This document shows positions 1 to 7,023 of a DNA stretch of 11,952 nt, piece after piece. Both the position numbers and the translations under genes were made by a program. Source of the stretch: Fidelibacterota bacterium (GTDB taxonomy: Bacteria > Fidelibacterota > Fidelibacteria > Fidelibacterales > Fidelibacteraceae); the NCBI GenBank assembly GCA_023134755.1, contig JAGLUM010000456.1, forward strand, positions 1 to 11,952, written 5' to 3'. The notes under the pieces are model-generated. The model had not been told where the DNA came from, did not search any database, and saw only the letters and a program-made list of their open reading frames with translations. How positions within the stretch are numbered: position 1 is the stretch's first letter; every line of letters starts with the position of its first letter.

Positions 1-350
1 GGAACCACTTCATAGTAGATAGTCCCATCCGTCCATGTACCGCCATTTAAGGTTCCACCGGCATTTTGGATCATGGCAAAAAACTGATCCTGTGGAATAT
101 TTTCAGATTCCTGAAATAACATATGCTCAAAAAGGTGAGCAAATCCTGTTTTTCCTGGTTTTTCCCTGTTAGAACCTACATGATATTGAATTGCTACCGC
201 AGTGATCGGATCACTTTTATCAATATGTAAAATAACATCCAATCCGTTCTCTAATTCGTATTTTTCATATGCAATTGATAAATCGGCTGTATCACATCCG
301 GTAAACAACAACATAATACTCAATACAGAGAGAAGTATCAGTTTCTTCAT
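1..350 (-). CDS. M16 family zinc metallopeptidase, lipoprotein; N-terminal part only
   Basis: This is the N-terminal 116 residues of a peptidase; the rest lies beyond the window edge. The inverted zinc motif HxxEH is visible at residues 72-76 (HLFEH), followed by the AGGTLNG stretch typical of the insulinase/PqqL-like M16 family. M16 enzymes cut peptides inside a two-half chamber, and the missing part should hold the distal zinc-binding Glu. A hydrophobic signal segment (residues 4-18) ends in a lipobox-like FTGC with Cys at residue 19, so the protein is probably lipid-anchored on the periplasmic side of a membrane. The ATG at 350 is preceded by AGGAG with 5 bases spacing, which fixes the start. 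It follows rsmD after 76 AT-rich bases and may have its own weak promoter. Substrate unknown. Confidence 0.9.
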   Translation of the reverse strand, partial: MKKLILLSVLSIMLLFTGCDTADLSIAYEKYELENGLDVILHIDKSDPITAVAIQYHVGSNREKPGKTGFAHLFEHMLFQESENIPQDQFFAMIQNAGGTLNGGTWTDGTIYYEVV

Positions 351-380
351 TTTTTCTCCTTCATTTAATTTTATAATTCT

Positions 381-408
381 AATTTACTATTTCTATTCGC
401 TTTTTCAA
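381..408 (-). promoter_or_regulatory. Possible weak promoter for the M16 peptidase gene
   Basis: On the minus strand a TTGAAA (403-408) and a TAAATT (381-386) are separated by 16 bases, upstream of the peptidase start at 350. The -10 match is only 4 of 6 and the area is AT-rich, so a chance match is quite possible. Confidence 0.25.
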
Positions 409-426
409 AAAATATATTTTTACAAT

Positions 427-972
427 TTATTCAGACAGATCAATATTTTTAAGAAACATCCATATACCGGTATCACCCATTTTTTTCACTCGAACCGCTT
501 CCCATCCACCGGTATCAAAAGAGGTCCGTATAGAATATTCAAGAACAAAAATACCGGATGAGGCAAGATGATTTTTACAGCTTTCAAAAAATGCCGGAGA
601 CAGCGTTAAGTCATAGGGCGGATCGGCTATGATCACATCATAGAGCATCGTATCATGTTCTAAAAATCGTAATACATTGTTTTTAATACAACTCCATGTT
701 TTTTCAGGTGCCTTTATAAGTGTTAAATTATCAGATATTAGCTGTATTGATTTTTGCTTATTGTCTATAAACGTTACATGGTCTGCATAACGGGAAAGTG
801 CCTCAATTCCCAAGGCTCCGGTACCGGAAAATAAATCAATTACACGACGTCCTTCAAGAGATTGAAGGACGTTGAAAATGTATTCCTTTGCTTTGCCTGT
901 CGTTGGACGTATGGAATGTTTCGGGTTTTTAATATACAGTCCCCCATAGCGTCCGCTAATAATTCTAGACAT
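427..972 (-). CDS. rsmD: 16S rRNA (guanine-966-N2)-methyltransferase RsmD
   Basis: RsmD uses S-adenosylmethionine to methylate N2 of a guanine (G966 in E. coli) in 16S rRNA of the small subunit. The 181-residue length is usual for the family. Visible motifs are the N-terminal RPTTGKAKE segment (residues 22-30), the SAM-binding glycine-rich loop DLFSGTGALG (46-55), an acidic residue after the next strand (FID, 68-70), and the catalytic DPPY motif (117-120) that marks N2-guanine/N6-adenine methylases. The ATG shares one base with the TAA of the upstream PilN/PilO-like gene, so the two are probably translationally coupled. It is the last gene of the grpE-to-rsmD run. Identification is firm; the exact target base is inferred from the family. 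Confidence 0.95.
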   Translation of the reverse strand: MSRIISGRYGGLYIKNPKHSIRPTTGKAKEYIFNVLQSLEGRRVIDLFSGTGALGIEALSRYADHVTFIDNKQKSIQLISDNLTLIKAPEKTWSCIKNNVLRFLEHDTMLYDVIIADPPYDLTLSPAFFESCKNHLASSGIFVLEYSIRTSFDTGGWEAVRVKKMGDTGIWMFLKNIDLSE

Positions 973-2066
973 TATTTTCTTTCATAATATACCATGTTGA
1001 GTTCAAGCACATTAGACTGATTTTCAGGATGGTATTTTGATTCGATCTCTTGTACAACATAAGCTGCCGGAATAGTTTTTAATTCTTGAAATAACAACAT
1101 CATAGAGGTACGGTTTCCGCTTACGGTCACATGAACATCATGCCGTAATATCTTATCATCAAGGGTTCGGGTATTTCTAATTTCCTGTGAGATATTTACA
1201 TCAGCACTTTTGCTGACATTATCAAGATAATCATCAAACCATTCTATATCCAAATCCCAAATTTGTGTTGGTCTGTCCTCCAATTTAAAAGCAGGAAGAT
1301 AGGTGGTCAGTTGTACCCGGGTCTGCTCATCAATCAGTTCCTGTTCACCCTCATAAACCGAAGTAAACATATCATTTTGCTCTATAACGTTTGCATAGGA
1401 TTGGATCAGCATTGGATAACGTGACTTGACAGAAACACTTAATCGGTCCTCAGAAATTTGCAGGCGATCCAGAGTCATACCGCCGGGAATTTTTGACCAT
1501 ACGAATTCAGCCGCATCCATATTTCGTTTTGAAAGAGCCAGTTCATCTCGTATGGTATCATATATAGGAGGACTTTCTACTACCTTTTCTTCGACAGTTT
1601 CTTTGACTACTTCCTTTTCAATGATTTTCTCAATTTTTATTATACGCTGCTGAACAATATCCTCTTTGGGCTCTGCCGGCTCTTCTTTCCGGACTGGAAT
1701 ATCTGGTGTTTCCGTTACATAGGCGATATCCTTATCATTGCGGTGCAACCACCAGATCTGAATTTTATCTGTTCCTTTTCGCCATAATTGAACGGTATTA
1801 TCCGCAAAATTAGCAAAGAAATTCTTGGTTCCACTTGGATTTGAAATAAATGCACCGACAACTAAAAACACTAAAAGGAGCAAAATAAACAACCAAATCC
1901 GCGATTTATGTGGACGTTGATATTCTTCCGAGGGCGGAGTGGGCTGTTGAAAATACAAGTCATCATTCCCGTTAGAGAATGTATCATCAAAACGAAGAAT
2001 TTCTTCTTCTTTGTCCTGATGAGGGACTTTGCTCATTTGATCTTCTCGTAACAAATTAATCTTCAT
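972..2066 (-). CDS. PilN/PilO-like inner-membrane assembly protein (probable fusion)
   Basis: A 364-residue bitopic membrane protein. It has an acidic cytoplasmic tail (1-55), one membrane helix (about 57-74), and a charged, probably coiled-coil linker rich in Glu, Lys and Val (about 120-165). A region around 180-255 (a ..IPGGMTLDRLQIS..YANVIEQNDMFTSV pattern) follows the layout of the PilN periplasmic domain. A C-terminal region (about 265-364) ending in a beta strand with VSGNR, LKTIP and LELNMVYYER resembles PilO. The first residues MKINLLR recall the conserved NLLP start of PilN. In type IV pilus and type II secretion systems PilN and PilO (GspL C-terminal part/GspM) link the cytoplasmic PilM ring to the periplasm. 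The start has a strong AAGGAG at 2074-2079, 7 bases upstream and overlapping the PilM-like stop codon. The family call rests on pattern and context, not on a strict motif. Confidence 0.6.
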   Translation of the reverse strand: MKINLLREDQMSKVPHQDKEEEILRFDDTFSNGNDDLYFQQPTPPSEEYQRPHKSRIWLFILLLLVFLVVGAFISNPSGTKNFFANFADNTVQLWRKGTDKIQIWWLHRNDKDIAYVTETPDIPVRKEEPAEPKEDIVQQRIIKIEKIIEKEVVKETVEEKVVESPPIYDTIRDELALSKRNMDAAEFVWSKIPGGMTLDRLQISEDRLSVSVKSRYPMLIQSYANVIEQNDMFTSVYEGEQELIDEQTRVQLTTYLPAFKLEDRPTQIWDLDIEWFDDYLDNVSKSADVNISQEIRNTRTLDDKILRHDVHVTVSGNRTSMMLLFQELKTIPAAYVVQEIESKYHPENQSNVLELNMVYYERK

Positions 2067-2073
2067 TTCCTTT

Positions 2074-2079
2074 CTCCTT
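2074..2079 (-). promoter_or_regulatory. Ribosome binding site of the PilN/PilO-like gene
   Basis: AAGGAG lies 7 bases before the ATG at 2066 and overlaps the TAA stop (2078-2080) of the preceding gene, which suggests coupled translation. Confidence 0.75.
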
Positions 2080-2974
2080 ATATCAATGCACCCAGAGCGG
2101 ATGAAAAAACAGTATCATACTGCTTATCATACGCAACAGATGGTTTTAAATACGTCGTATTGACAACCATGGGGTTTATTATCTTTATTTTTTCATGTGC
2201 CTGTTTCAATGCGCATTTTTCATGTATATGGGTGCTGCTTCCGGTTAGGTATATTATGTGCCGTTGAAGAATGGTAGCATCGTTTGTTACAACTGCCTTG
2301 CACAAACCATCGGGAATTACACCGTTTTTGGCAAAAAATAACAAATGTTCATTTACATAAGTAAAGCGGGTATAACCTACAATAATATTATCAACAATAT
2401 TGACTAATTCATATTCATCTTGTTTTAATTCAATGACAATATAATTAGTGCCGGTAACAGAACTTTTCACAATTTCTGTAGCATTGAAGATGTTCACACC
2501 CATTCCTACTAGCTTGCAGTGATTATCCCGGCAAGCAGACTGCAGCAATTCGTAGATCATTTTGGGATAGTAAATAGCTGTCAGAGAAGCTAGGTTTTTC
2601 TCTTTATACGATACCTTGACTTGACAGTCGCTTTGCTTAATAAAGTCATGACCGAATTTTAATTCGGTTAACCAGACATCTTTATCAATGACAGACTGGA
2701 TGTCTTCTTTAAGTACCTGATCGTATAAGGAAATATAGATCAAGTCCGCGGGGAAAGAAAAATACAAATCTTCATCCTTAACAGATAATAAATCGATAAT
2801 TTCTTTCAGCATTGCGCTGAGCATGTTTTTTGCATCTTTTTGATATAAAAAAGCTGTATTAAAAGAAAAATCCAACGAGAATAATCCTAATTGCTCGATG
2901 TTTTTCTTCCCCTTTTGCACCTCGCTCAAATATACAAAAACAGACTCATCGTGATGTAACGCGAGAGTTAACAT
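2078..2974 (-). CDS. Degenerate PilM-like (actin-fold) protein
   Basis: A 298-residue soluble protein with no signal peptide or membrane helix. Its architecture follows PilM, the cytoplasmic actin-like ATPase of type IV pili. It has an N-terminal strand pair with the Q.LGLFSLD pattern (about 27-35), a middle region, a second beta hairpin at 178-203 (YIVIEL ... YTRF), an LTGSS loop (243-247) where PilM has LTGGG, and a C-terminal FSSALGAL helix (290-297) where PilM ends in an AxGLALR helix. The nucleotide-binding DIG motifs are absent: the positions read ALHHDES at the N terminus and ELKQDE in the middle. ATP binding is therefore probably lost. The protein is also shorter than typical PilM (about 350 residues). 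It starts 6 bases after the pilin-like gene and precedes the PilN/PilO-like gene by 11 bases, the usual M-N-O order. A GspL-type role is an alternative. Confidence 0.55.
   Translation of the reverse strand: MLTLALHHDESVFVYLSEVQKGKKNIEQLGLFSLDFSFNTAFLYQKDAKNMLSAMLKEIIDLLSVKDEDLYFSFPADLIYISLYDQVLKEDIQSVIDKDVWLTELKFGHDFIKQSDCQVKVSYKEKNLASLTAIYYPKMIYELLQSACRDNHCKLVGMGVNIFNATEIVKSSVTGTNYIVIELKQDEYELVNIVDNIIVGYTRFTYVNEHLLFFAKNGVIPDGLCKAVVTNDATILQRHIIYLTGSSTHIHEKCALKQAHEKIKIINPMVVNTTYLKPSVAYDKQYDTVFSSALGALI
2102..2121. repeat. Exact 20-base direct repeat, copy 1
   Basis: This 20-base stretch is identical to 3377-3396. It lies near the 3' end of the PilM-like gene and encodes YDTVFS in frame. The match ends at both edges. 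Confidence 0.85.
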
Positions 2975-2980
2975 ATGTGG

Positions 2981-3742
2981 TTATTCCCAGGAAGCTTCCC
3001 CGTTCATAATAAAGCCATGCCCGGTATCTTTGAAAGTAAAAAAGAAATATCTTTTTTTAGAATAACCGCCTTTGGTAGGACTGTGAATGATAACGGTATC
3101 TTTATCTTTACCTTTAACGGTAATAAAATATGGTTCATTAGTTAAAGGGCAAATCATTAAAGAGTCAACTAAATTGAAATGCTTATATTTCATAACCCTT
3201 TCAATAATGGTATCCACCACAGTATCAATGATCGTGCCTTCCCAGAGGGTATCGGAATATTTATAACGGTCTTTTATTTCACCTAGAAATATTGTATCCC
3301 AGTCACCGGTCTCAAAATTTAATTCAACCGCGGTATAAACATCGATGAAACTAGTGTCCTTCGCGTGATAAGGCCGTGAAAAAACAGTATCATACTCGGT
3401 AAACCAGAATTGCGGAACGTTGATTTTTACATCTTCATCTTTATACTTGATATATTGTTCTCTAACATATTCACTATCGGCAAGTATAGAATCCCGCACA
3501 GCTGAAACAAACCATAAGACACCTTTTATATCGGCATCATAGTGTCCTGTCAATTTTTTATACATGCGTTGCGCATCCCACAGCTGTTCCATTTTCCACT
3601 CTGAACGCAATCTCATATTGTCTTCTTCTTTCCAGATATTACTGGGAATAAAAATTACCAGTAATAATATAACAAATAAAATAACTGCGATCCATTTAAC
3701 AATAAATGACCATTTCTTGCTGTAATATTGCTCCTCTTGCAC
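2981..3742 (-). CDS. Membrane-anchored pilin-like periplasmic protein
   Basis: A 253-residue protein with a short cytoplasmic N terminus, one membrane helix (about 12-32) and a periplasmic domain. After the helix comes RLRSEWKMEQLWDAQRMYKKLTGHY (about 44-68), a helical segment with the 'AQ..Y....G.Y' pattern seen in pseudopilins. A late CPLTNEPYFITV (198-209) matches the 'CP.TG.PY' region of pseudopilin-like proteins in FCB-type bacteria. There is no prepilin peptidase site (no Gly-Phe-Thr-Leu-x-Glu before the helix), so it would stay membrane-anchored rather than polymerise. Asp-Thr/Asp-Ser pairs are frequent in the second half. The start is GTG, supported by a full AGGAGG at 3747-3752. It follows the ComEA-like gene by 16 bases and precedes the PilM-like gene by 6. 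The function is inferred from context; I do not recognise a named family. Confidence 0.5.
   Translation of the reverse strand: MQEEQYYSKKWSFIVKWIAVILFVILLLVIFIPSNIWKEEDNMRLRSEWKMEQLWDAQRMYKKLTGHYDADIKGVLWFVSAVRDSILADSEYVREQYIKYKDEDVKINVPQFWFTEYDTVFSRPYHAKDTSFIDVYTAVELNFETGDWDTIFLGEIKDRYKYSDTLWEGTIIDTVVDTIIERVMKYKHFNLVDSLMICPLTNEPYFITVKGKDKDTVIIHSPTKGGYSKKRYFFFTFKDTGHGFIMNGEASWE
3377..3396. repeat. Exact 20-base direct repeat, copy 2
   Basis: Identical to 2102-2121, in the same orientation. Here it lies in the middle of the pilin-like gene and again encodes YDTVFS in frame with the same codons. Confidence 0.85.
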
Positions 3743-3746
3743 AATA

Positions 3747-3752
3747 CCTCCT
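3747..3752 (-). promoter_or_regulatory. Ribosome binding site fixing a GTG start
   Basis: A complete AGGAGG lies 4 bases before the GTG at 3742. No ATG sits nearby in frame, so this site decides the start of the pilin-like gene. Confidence 0.75.
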
Positions 3753-3758
3753 ATATTC

Positions 3759-4133
3759 TTATAAGGTAATTAATAATTTTAATTTTTCCAGGGTTTTCTT
3801 ACCAATACCGTTAACCTTTGTCAGTTCATTTAAGGTTTTAAACGGTCCGTTTTTATCCCGATATTCAATAATATCTTTTGATTTTTCGATTCCAAGATAC
3901 GGCAGAGCTTCAATTTCCATTAAACCGGCAGTATTGATATTTACCGGTTCTGCGGGGATCTTACTCTCGACTTTACTCTCATCTTCACGTTGAAATGATT
4001 CTTCCATTTTAACATCCGATGATTTTATTGGTCGTTGTTTTTTTATAACCATTCGTACAATAAACCACACAGCACCTACCATGAGTATAAGTGCAATAAT
4101 AACAATAATATTTCTTTCTTTTTTAGTAAACAT
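3759..4133 (-). CDS. ComEA-like helix-hairpin-helix protein, membrane-anchored
   Basis: A 124-residue protein with a positively charged N terminus, one membrane helix (about 8-30), a charged linker (31-62) and a C-terminal double helix-hairpin-helix domain (64-122). The domain begins VNINTAG..EIEALPYLG and ends in KVNGIGKKTLEKLK, the standard ComEA pattern. ComEA proteins bind double-stranded DNA outside the inner membrane during natural transformation; related HhH domains also occur in other envelope proteins. An AGGG sits 6 bases before the ATG. It follows dnaJ by 14 bases and is the first of four genes that look like a pilus/secretion/competence platform, which favours an envelope role over a cytoplasmic DNA-repair one. 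No comEC or comF is in the window, so a competence function is inferred only. Confidence 0.8.
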   Translation of the reverse strand: MFTKKERNIIVIIALILMVGAVWFIVRMVIKKQRPIKSSDVKMEESFQREDESKVESKIPAEPVNINTAGLMEIEALPYLGIEKSKDIIEYRDKNGPFKTLNELTKVNGIGKKTLEKLKLLITL

Positions 4134-4147
4134 AATTATCCCTGTTA

Positions 4148-5269
4148 TTAGGGTGTAAACTTCTTAATTTTAATATTATTTTTCTTGGAATACAATTGAT
4201 ATAATTCTTTTATCAGTTTTTTTTCATCCCTGTCTACATGCGTAGGTGTTTTAATGTGAATCTGAATTAATTGATCCCCATATCGATGTCCGTGAAGAAT
4301 CGGTAAACCTTTCCCACGCAGCCGGTATATTTTCCCATGCACAGTTCCGGAATTGATCTTAAAACTTACTTTTCCGCTGAGTGTAGGTACTTCAAGTTCA
4401 TCACCAAATACGGCTTGTGGCCATGTAATTTCACAACTTATAATAATATCATTGCCGGACCGTGTATAAATGGGATGGTTTTCTTCTTTGAAGATGACAA
4501 TTAAATCACCTTCTTCACCATTTCGCAGACCGGCATGACCTTCACCGTGAAGGGTCATATAATTACCGTCCTGTACACCTGACGGAACTTCAATACTGAT
4601 GGTGGCTTCGCGTTTAATACGGCCATCGCCCTTACAGGTAAAACAGGGCTGTTCGATCACTACTCCCTGACCGTGACAATTATAACAGGGTTTGGTATTG
4701 ATCATCTGTCCAAAAAAGGAATTTACCCGTTCACGAATTTCTCCTGTACCATGGCAAACCGAACATGTTTTTTTTCCGCTTCCACCTGCACCGTTACAGT
4801 CTGGACAATGCTCATAACGCTTTAATTTTATTTGTTTTTTAATACCTTTATATATTTCTTCAAGGTTTAAACGGAGATTTACGCGTAAATCAGCTCCACG
4901 ATTGGAATTTCGCCGTTGTGTGCCACCGCCAAAAAAACTGCTAAAACCGCCACCGCCAAAGGCATCGCCAAAAATGTTTCCGAACTGAGAAAAGATATCG
5001 TCCATAGACATCCCATGTCCGCTAAATCCACCACCAAAGCCATTTTGATTCAGACCTTGACGACCAAACTGGTCATAACGTTGACGTTTTTGCGGATCAG
5101 ACAGCACAGAATAAGCTTCCGCAGATTCTTTAAATTTTTCTTCTGCTTCTTTATTGTCGGGATTTTTATCGGGATGGTGTTTTACTGCAAGTTTGCGGTA
5201 AGCTTTTTTCAGTTCTTCATTCGTTGCGGTTTTACTCACACCTAATATGTCATAATAATCTCTAGCCAT
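4148..5269 (-). CDS. dnaJ: Chaperone DnaJ (Hsp40)
   Basis: DnaJ delivers unfolded proteins to DnaK (Hsp70) and stimulates its ATPase in the cytoplasm. The 373 residues show the complete type I layout. The J domain (1-70) carries the HPD tripeptide at 32-34. A Gly/Phe-rich segment spans about 75-117. Four CxxCxGxG zinc repeats have cysteine pairs at 155/158, 169/172, 195/198 and 209/212. The C-terminal substrate-binding domains run from about 220 to 350. The gene follows grpE by 11 bases and leads into the ComEA-like gene after 14. dnaK is not in the window and must be encoded elsewhere. The Shine-Dalgarno is weak (AAGAGAA). Nothing in the protein looks damaged. Confidence 0.98.
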   Translation of the reverse strand: MARDYYDILGVSKTATNEELKKAYRKLAVKHHPDKNPDNKEAEEKFKESAEAYSVLSDPQKRQRYDQFGRQGLNQNGFGGGFSGHGMSMDDIFSQFGNIFGDAFGGGGFSSFFGGGTQRRNSNRGADLRVNLRLNLEEIYKGIKKQIKLKRYEHCPDCNGAGGSGKKTCSVCHGTGEIRERVNSFFGQMINTKPCYNCHGQGVVIEQPCFTCKGDGRIKREATISIEVPSGVQDGNYMTLHGEGHAGLRNGEEGDLIVIFKEENHPIYTRSGNDIIISCEITWPQAVFGDELEVPTLSGKVSFKINSGTVHGKIYRLRGKGLPILHGHRYGDQLIQIHIKTPTHVDRDEKKLIKELYQLYSKKNNIKIKKFTP

Positions 5270-5280
5270 AATTCTCTTAT

Positions 5281-5901
5281 CTATTCTAAAATATTAACAA
5301 CTACCTTCGCGTGCCGAAGCACTTTCTTCTCGATCATGTAGCCTTTTTGAAATTCTTCAATAATGATATTATCTTTCTCATCTTTGATAGACCGTGTTAA
5401 CATGGCATCATGTTTATCCGGATCAAATTCCTCTCCCAGCGATTCAAAGGGGACAACTTCATATTTTTCCAGATAGCTGAGAAGCTTAGTGCGGATCATG
5501 CTAAGCCCGTTATTCAATTCCTTATCCGTATGATGCTGTAAGGCACGATCAATATCATCTACCACAGGTAAAAGTTCGCTCAGTAAACTTTCTTTATATA
5601 TCTCACGTGAACGCTGCTGATCTTTAATGATACGTTTTTTAAAATTTTCAAATTCTGCAGCAAGCAACAAATAGTTGCTCTGATATTCCTTATACTTAGC
5701 CTGCATATCTGCATGTTCCAAGATCAGTTTATCAATTTCTTTCCGGGTTAAGGCTGATTTTTCTGAGCCGGATGTTTTTTTAGCTTTTGGTACCACCTTT
5801 TTTTTATCTGGTTTTTTCCCGCCTGTCTTTTTTGATTTTGCGGGTTGTTTTGACGATGTTTTATCGTCTTTCATGTCCTGCTTCTTTTTTTCTTCACTCA
5901 C
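5281..5901 (-). CDS. grpE: Nucleotide exchange factor GrpE
   Basis: GrpE releases ADP from DnaK and so resets the chaperone cycle. The 206-residue protein begins with a very lysine-rich, low-complexity tail (about 1-45). A long coiled-coil region with the conserved AEFENFKKR segment (82-90) follows, then the helix containing [12 protein letters not shown] (110-121), and a C-terminal beta domain with FDPDKHDAM (159-167) and [20 protein letters not shown] (183-202). The tail is longer and more basic than in many GrpE proteins. The start is GTG at 5901, supported by AAGGAG 8 bases upstream. It is the first gene of the grpE-dnaJ run, driven by the promoter at 5954-5982. No hrcA and no CIRCE inverted repeat is seen upstream. 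Confidence 0.97.
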   Translation of the reverse strand: MSEEKKKQDMKDDKTSSKQPAKSKKTGGKKPDKKKVVPKAKKTSGSEKSALTRKEIDKLILEHADMQAKYKEYQSNYLLLAAEFENFKKRIIKDQQRSREIYKESLLSELLPVVDDIDRALQHHTDKELNNGLSMIRTKLLSYLEKYEVVPFESLGEEFDPDKHDAMLTRSIKDEKDNIIIEEFQKGYMIEKKVLRHAKVVVNILE

Positions 5902-5923
5902 GCAAATATCTCCTTTTTAACAT
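5894..5923 (-). other. Possible 9-codon upstream reading frame overlapping the grpE start
   Basis: An ATG at 5923 opens a frame reading MLKRRYLRE that stops at 5896-5894, just past the grpE GTG and in a different frame. A purine-rich AAGGGG precedes it with 4 bases spacing. It could couple or tune grpE translation, or be chance. Confidence 0.3.
5910..5915 (-). promoter_or_regulatory. Ribosome binding site of grpE (GTG start)
   Basis: AAGGAG lies 8 bases before the GTG at 5901 and supports that non-ATG start. A near copy of its context (GGAGATAT) occurs about 20 bases further upstream. Confidence 0.75.
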
Positions 5924-5953
5924 ATCTCCCCTTCCTGCCCCGCAAAGCTGACT

Positions 5954-5982
5954 ATAATAAAAAATAATCATGAAACTTTCAA
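5954..5982 (-). promoter_or_regulatory. Sigma-70-like promoter for the grpE-dnaJ operon
   Basis: On the minus strand a TTGAAA -35 box (5977-5982) and a TATTAT -10 box (5954-5959) are separated by exactly 17 bases. Transcription would begin near 5947, giving a leader of about 46 bases to the grpE GTG. The rest of the gap, 5983-6135, is AT-rich: I see no gene, CIRCE operator or convincing terminator after rsfS in it. Confidence 0.6.
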
Positions 5983-6135
5983 GCTTATATTGTGAAAAGA
6001 GCCGGGAATATATACCATAAAGCAGGTATTTGGATCATAATCGGAATTTATACAGGAAAAAACCGTTTTATATTGATACTTTTAATTGATTTACGTAATA
6101 ATGATATCTCAAATGAATATCCATAAGGAGAGTCG

Positions 6136-6516
6136 CTAGCTCTTATCGCTTATTAAGATTTTCTCCGCATCCGCCCAAAGGGTTTCAAGGTCATAAAATC
6201 CCCGGGTTTTGGTATCAAACAAATGCACAACAACATCTATATAGTCCATAAGGATCCACTTAAGGTTTTCATATCCTTCTTTATGCCATACTTTTACTTT
6301 ATACTGCGATAATTCATCTTCAATATAATCTGCCAGGGTTTTAAGATGGATATCGCTGTTTCCGCTGGCAATCACAAAATAATTGGTGAATCCTGCAATT
6401 TCCTTTACATCCATCACTACAACATTTTCAGCTTTTTTTTCAAGTGCAAGTTCAGATATCATAATTGCCAGGTCGTGGGAGGTGTCTTTATCTTTCGTTA
6501 CAGTACGTTGAGTCAT
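6136..6516 (-). CDS. rsfS: Ribosomal silencing factor RsfS (Iojap family)
   Basis: RsfS binds ribosomal protein uL14 on the free 50S subunit and blocks joining with the 30S subunit, lowering translation during starvation. The 126-residue protein shows the family features: the KKAENVVVMDV strand (27-37), TNYFVIASGNSD (44-55), and the hallmark segment GYENLKWILMDYIDVVVHLF (81-100) followed by R.FYDLETLW (105-114). AAAGGA precedes the ATG with about 5 bases spacing. It is the last gene of the mnmA-to-rsfS run and follows the LytR_C gene by 25 bases. In many bacteria rsfS sits beside nadD; that neighbour is absent here. Confidence 0.96.
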   Translation of the reverse strand: MTQRTVTKDKDTSHDLAIMISELALEKKAENVVVMDVKEIAGFTNYFVIASGNSDIHLKTLADYIEDELSQYKVKVWHKEGYENLKWILMDYIDVVVHLFDTKTRGFYDLETLWADAEKILISDKS

Positions 6517-6541
6517 GTAGTTCCTTTATTCTTATCCTCGG

Positions 6542-7000
6542 TTATTTATCAATAAATGGTGTGAGTTGCTTATAATTTTTCCCGATTACAATAGTAACAT
6601 TACAGGGATAATCGGGGGCTCGGTCATCCAGTACCGGATTATTGGCAATGTTCAGTTTTTGGGAAACAATTGTTGACATTTCATAATTATTGGCATGGAG
6701 ATATACAATGGTTTTTTCGTAATTAAAATGATCGGCATTTGCAGTTTCGTAAACATCAAATCCTTCAGTTAAGAGGTATTCACGTAATTTATATCCGACA
6801 CCACTAACGCCACAGCCGTTTAATACACGAACCACAATATCTACCTTATCACGGGTATTTTCAGCAGACATACGCAAATTTGGCATATCTTTCGGGATTT
6901 TGACTTCCGTAAATTCTCGAATTCGAGCAGGACGGTCCACCCAGGCAGAGTAACCAAAAAAGCCTATTATGACAATGAAAAGGATAATAACAACATTCAT
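6542..7000 (-). CDS. Membrane-anchored LytR_C domain protein
   Basis: A 152-residue protein with an N-terminal membrane helix (about 2-18), a short linker and a LytR C-terminal-type domain (about 52-142). The domain shows the VRVLNGCGVSGVGYKL pattern (57-72) and a VTIVIGK strand near the end (135-141). This domain usually follows the catalytic LytR-CpsA-Psr domain of cell-wall ligases, but here it stands alone, so ligase activity is not expected. Its own role is unknown; a periplasmic envelope-binding role is a guess. No clear Shine-Dalgarno precedes the ATG, which lies 23 bases after the stop of the secreted-protein gene. The downstream neighbour is rsfS. Confidence 0.8.
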   Translation of the reverse strand: MNVVIILFIVIIGFFGYSAWVDRPARIREFTEVKIPKDMPNLRMSAENTRDKVDIVVRVLNGCGVSGVGYKLREYLLTEGFDVYETANADHFNYEKTIVYLHANNYEMSTIVSQKLNIANNPVLDDRAPDYPCNVTIVIGKNYKQLTPFIDK

Positions 7001-7023
7001 TATTATATTTAATTGCTTGGCTT

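Noticed and set aside
409..424. AT-rich palindrome after rsmD
   Set aside because: Runs of A and T with no GC stem; such palindromes are expected by chance in AT-rich spacers.
5983..6135. Possible small gene or terminator in the gap between rsfS and grpE
   Set aside because: The best frame is 18 codons without a ribosome binding site, and the small inverted repeats (for example ATACC/GGTAT) have no T-run.
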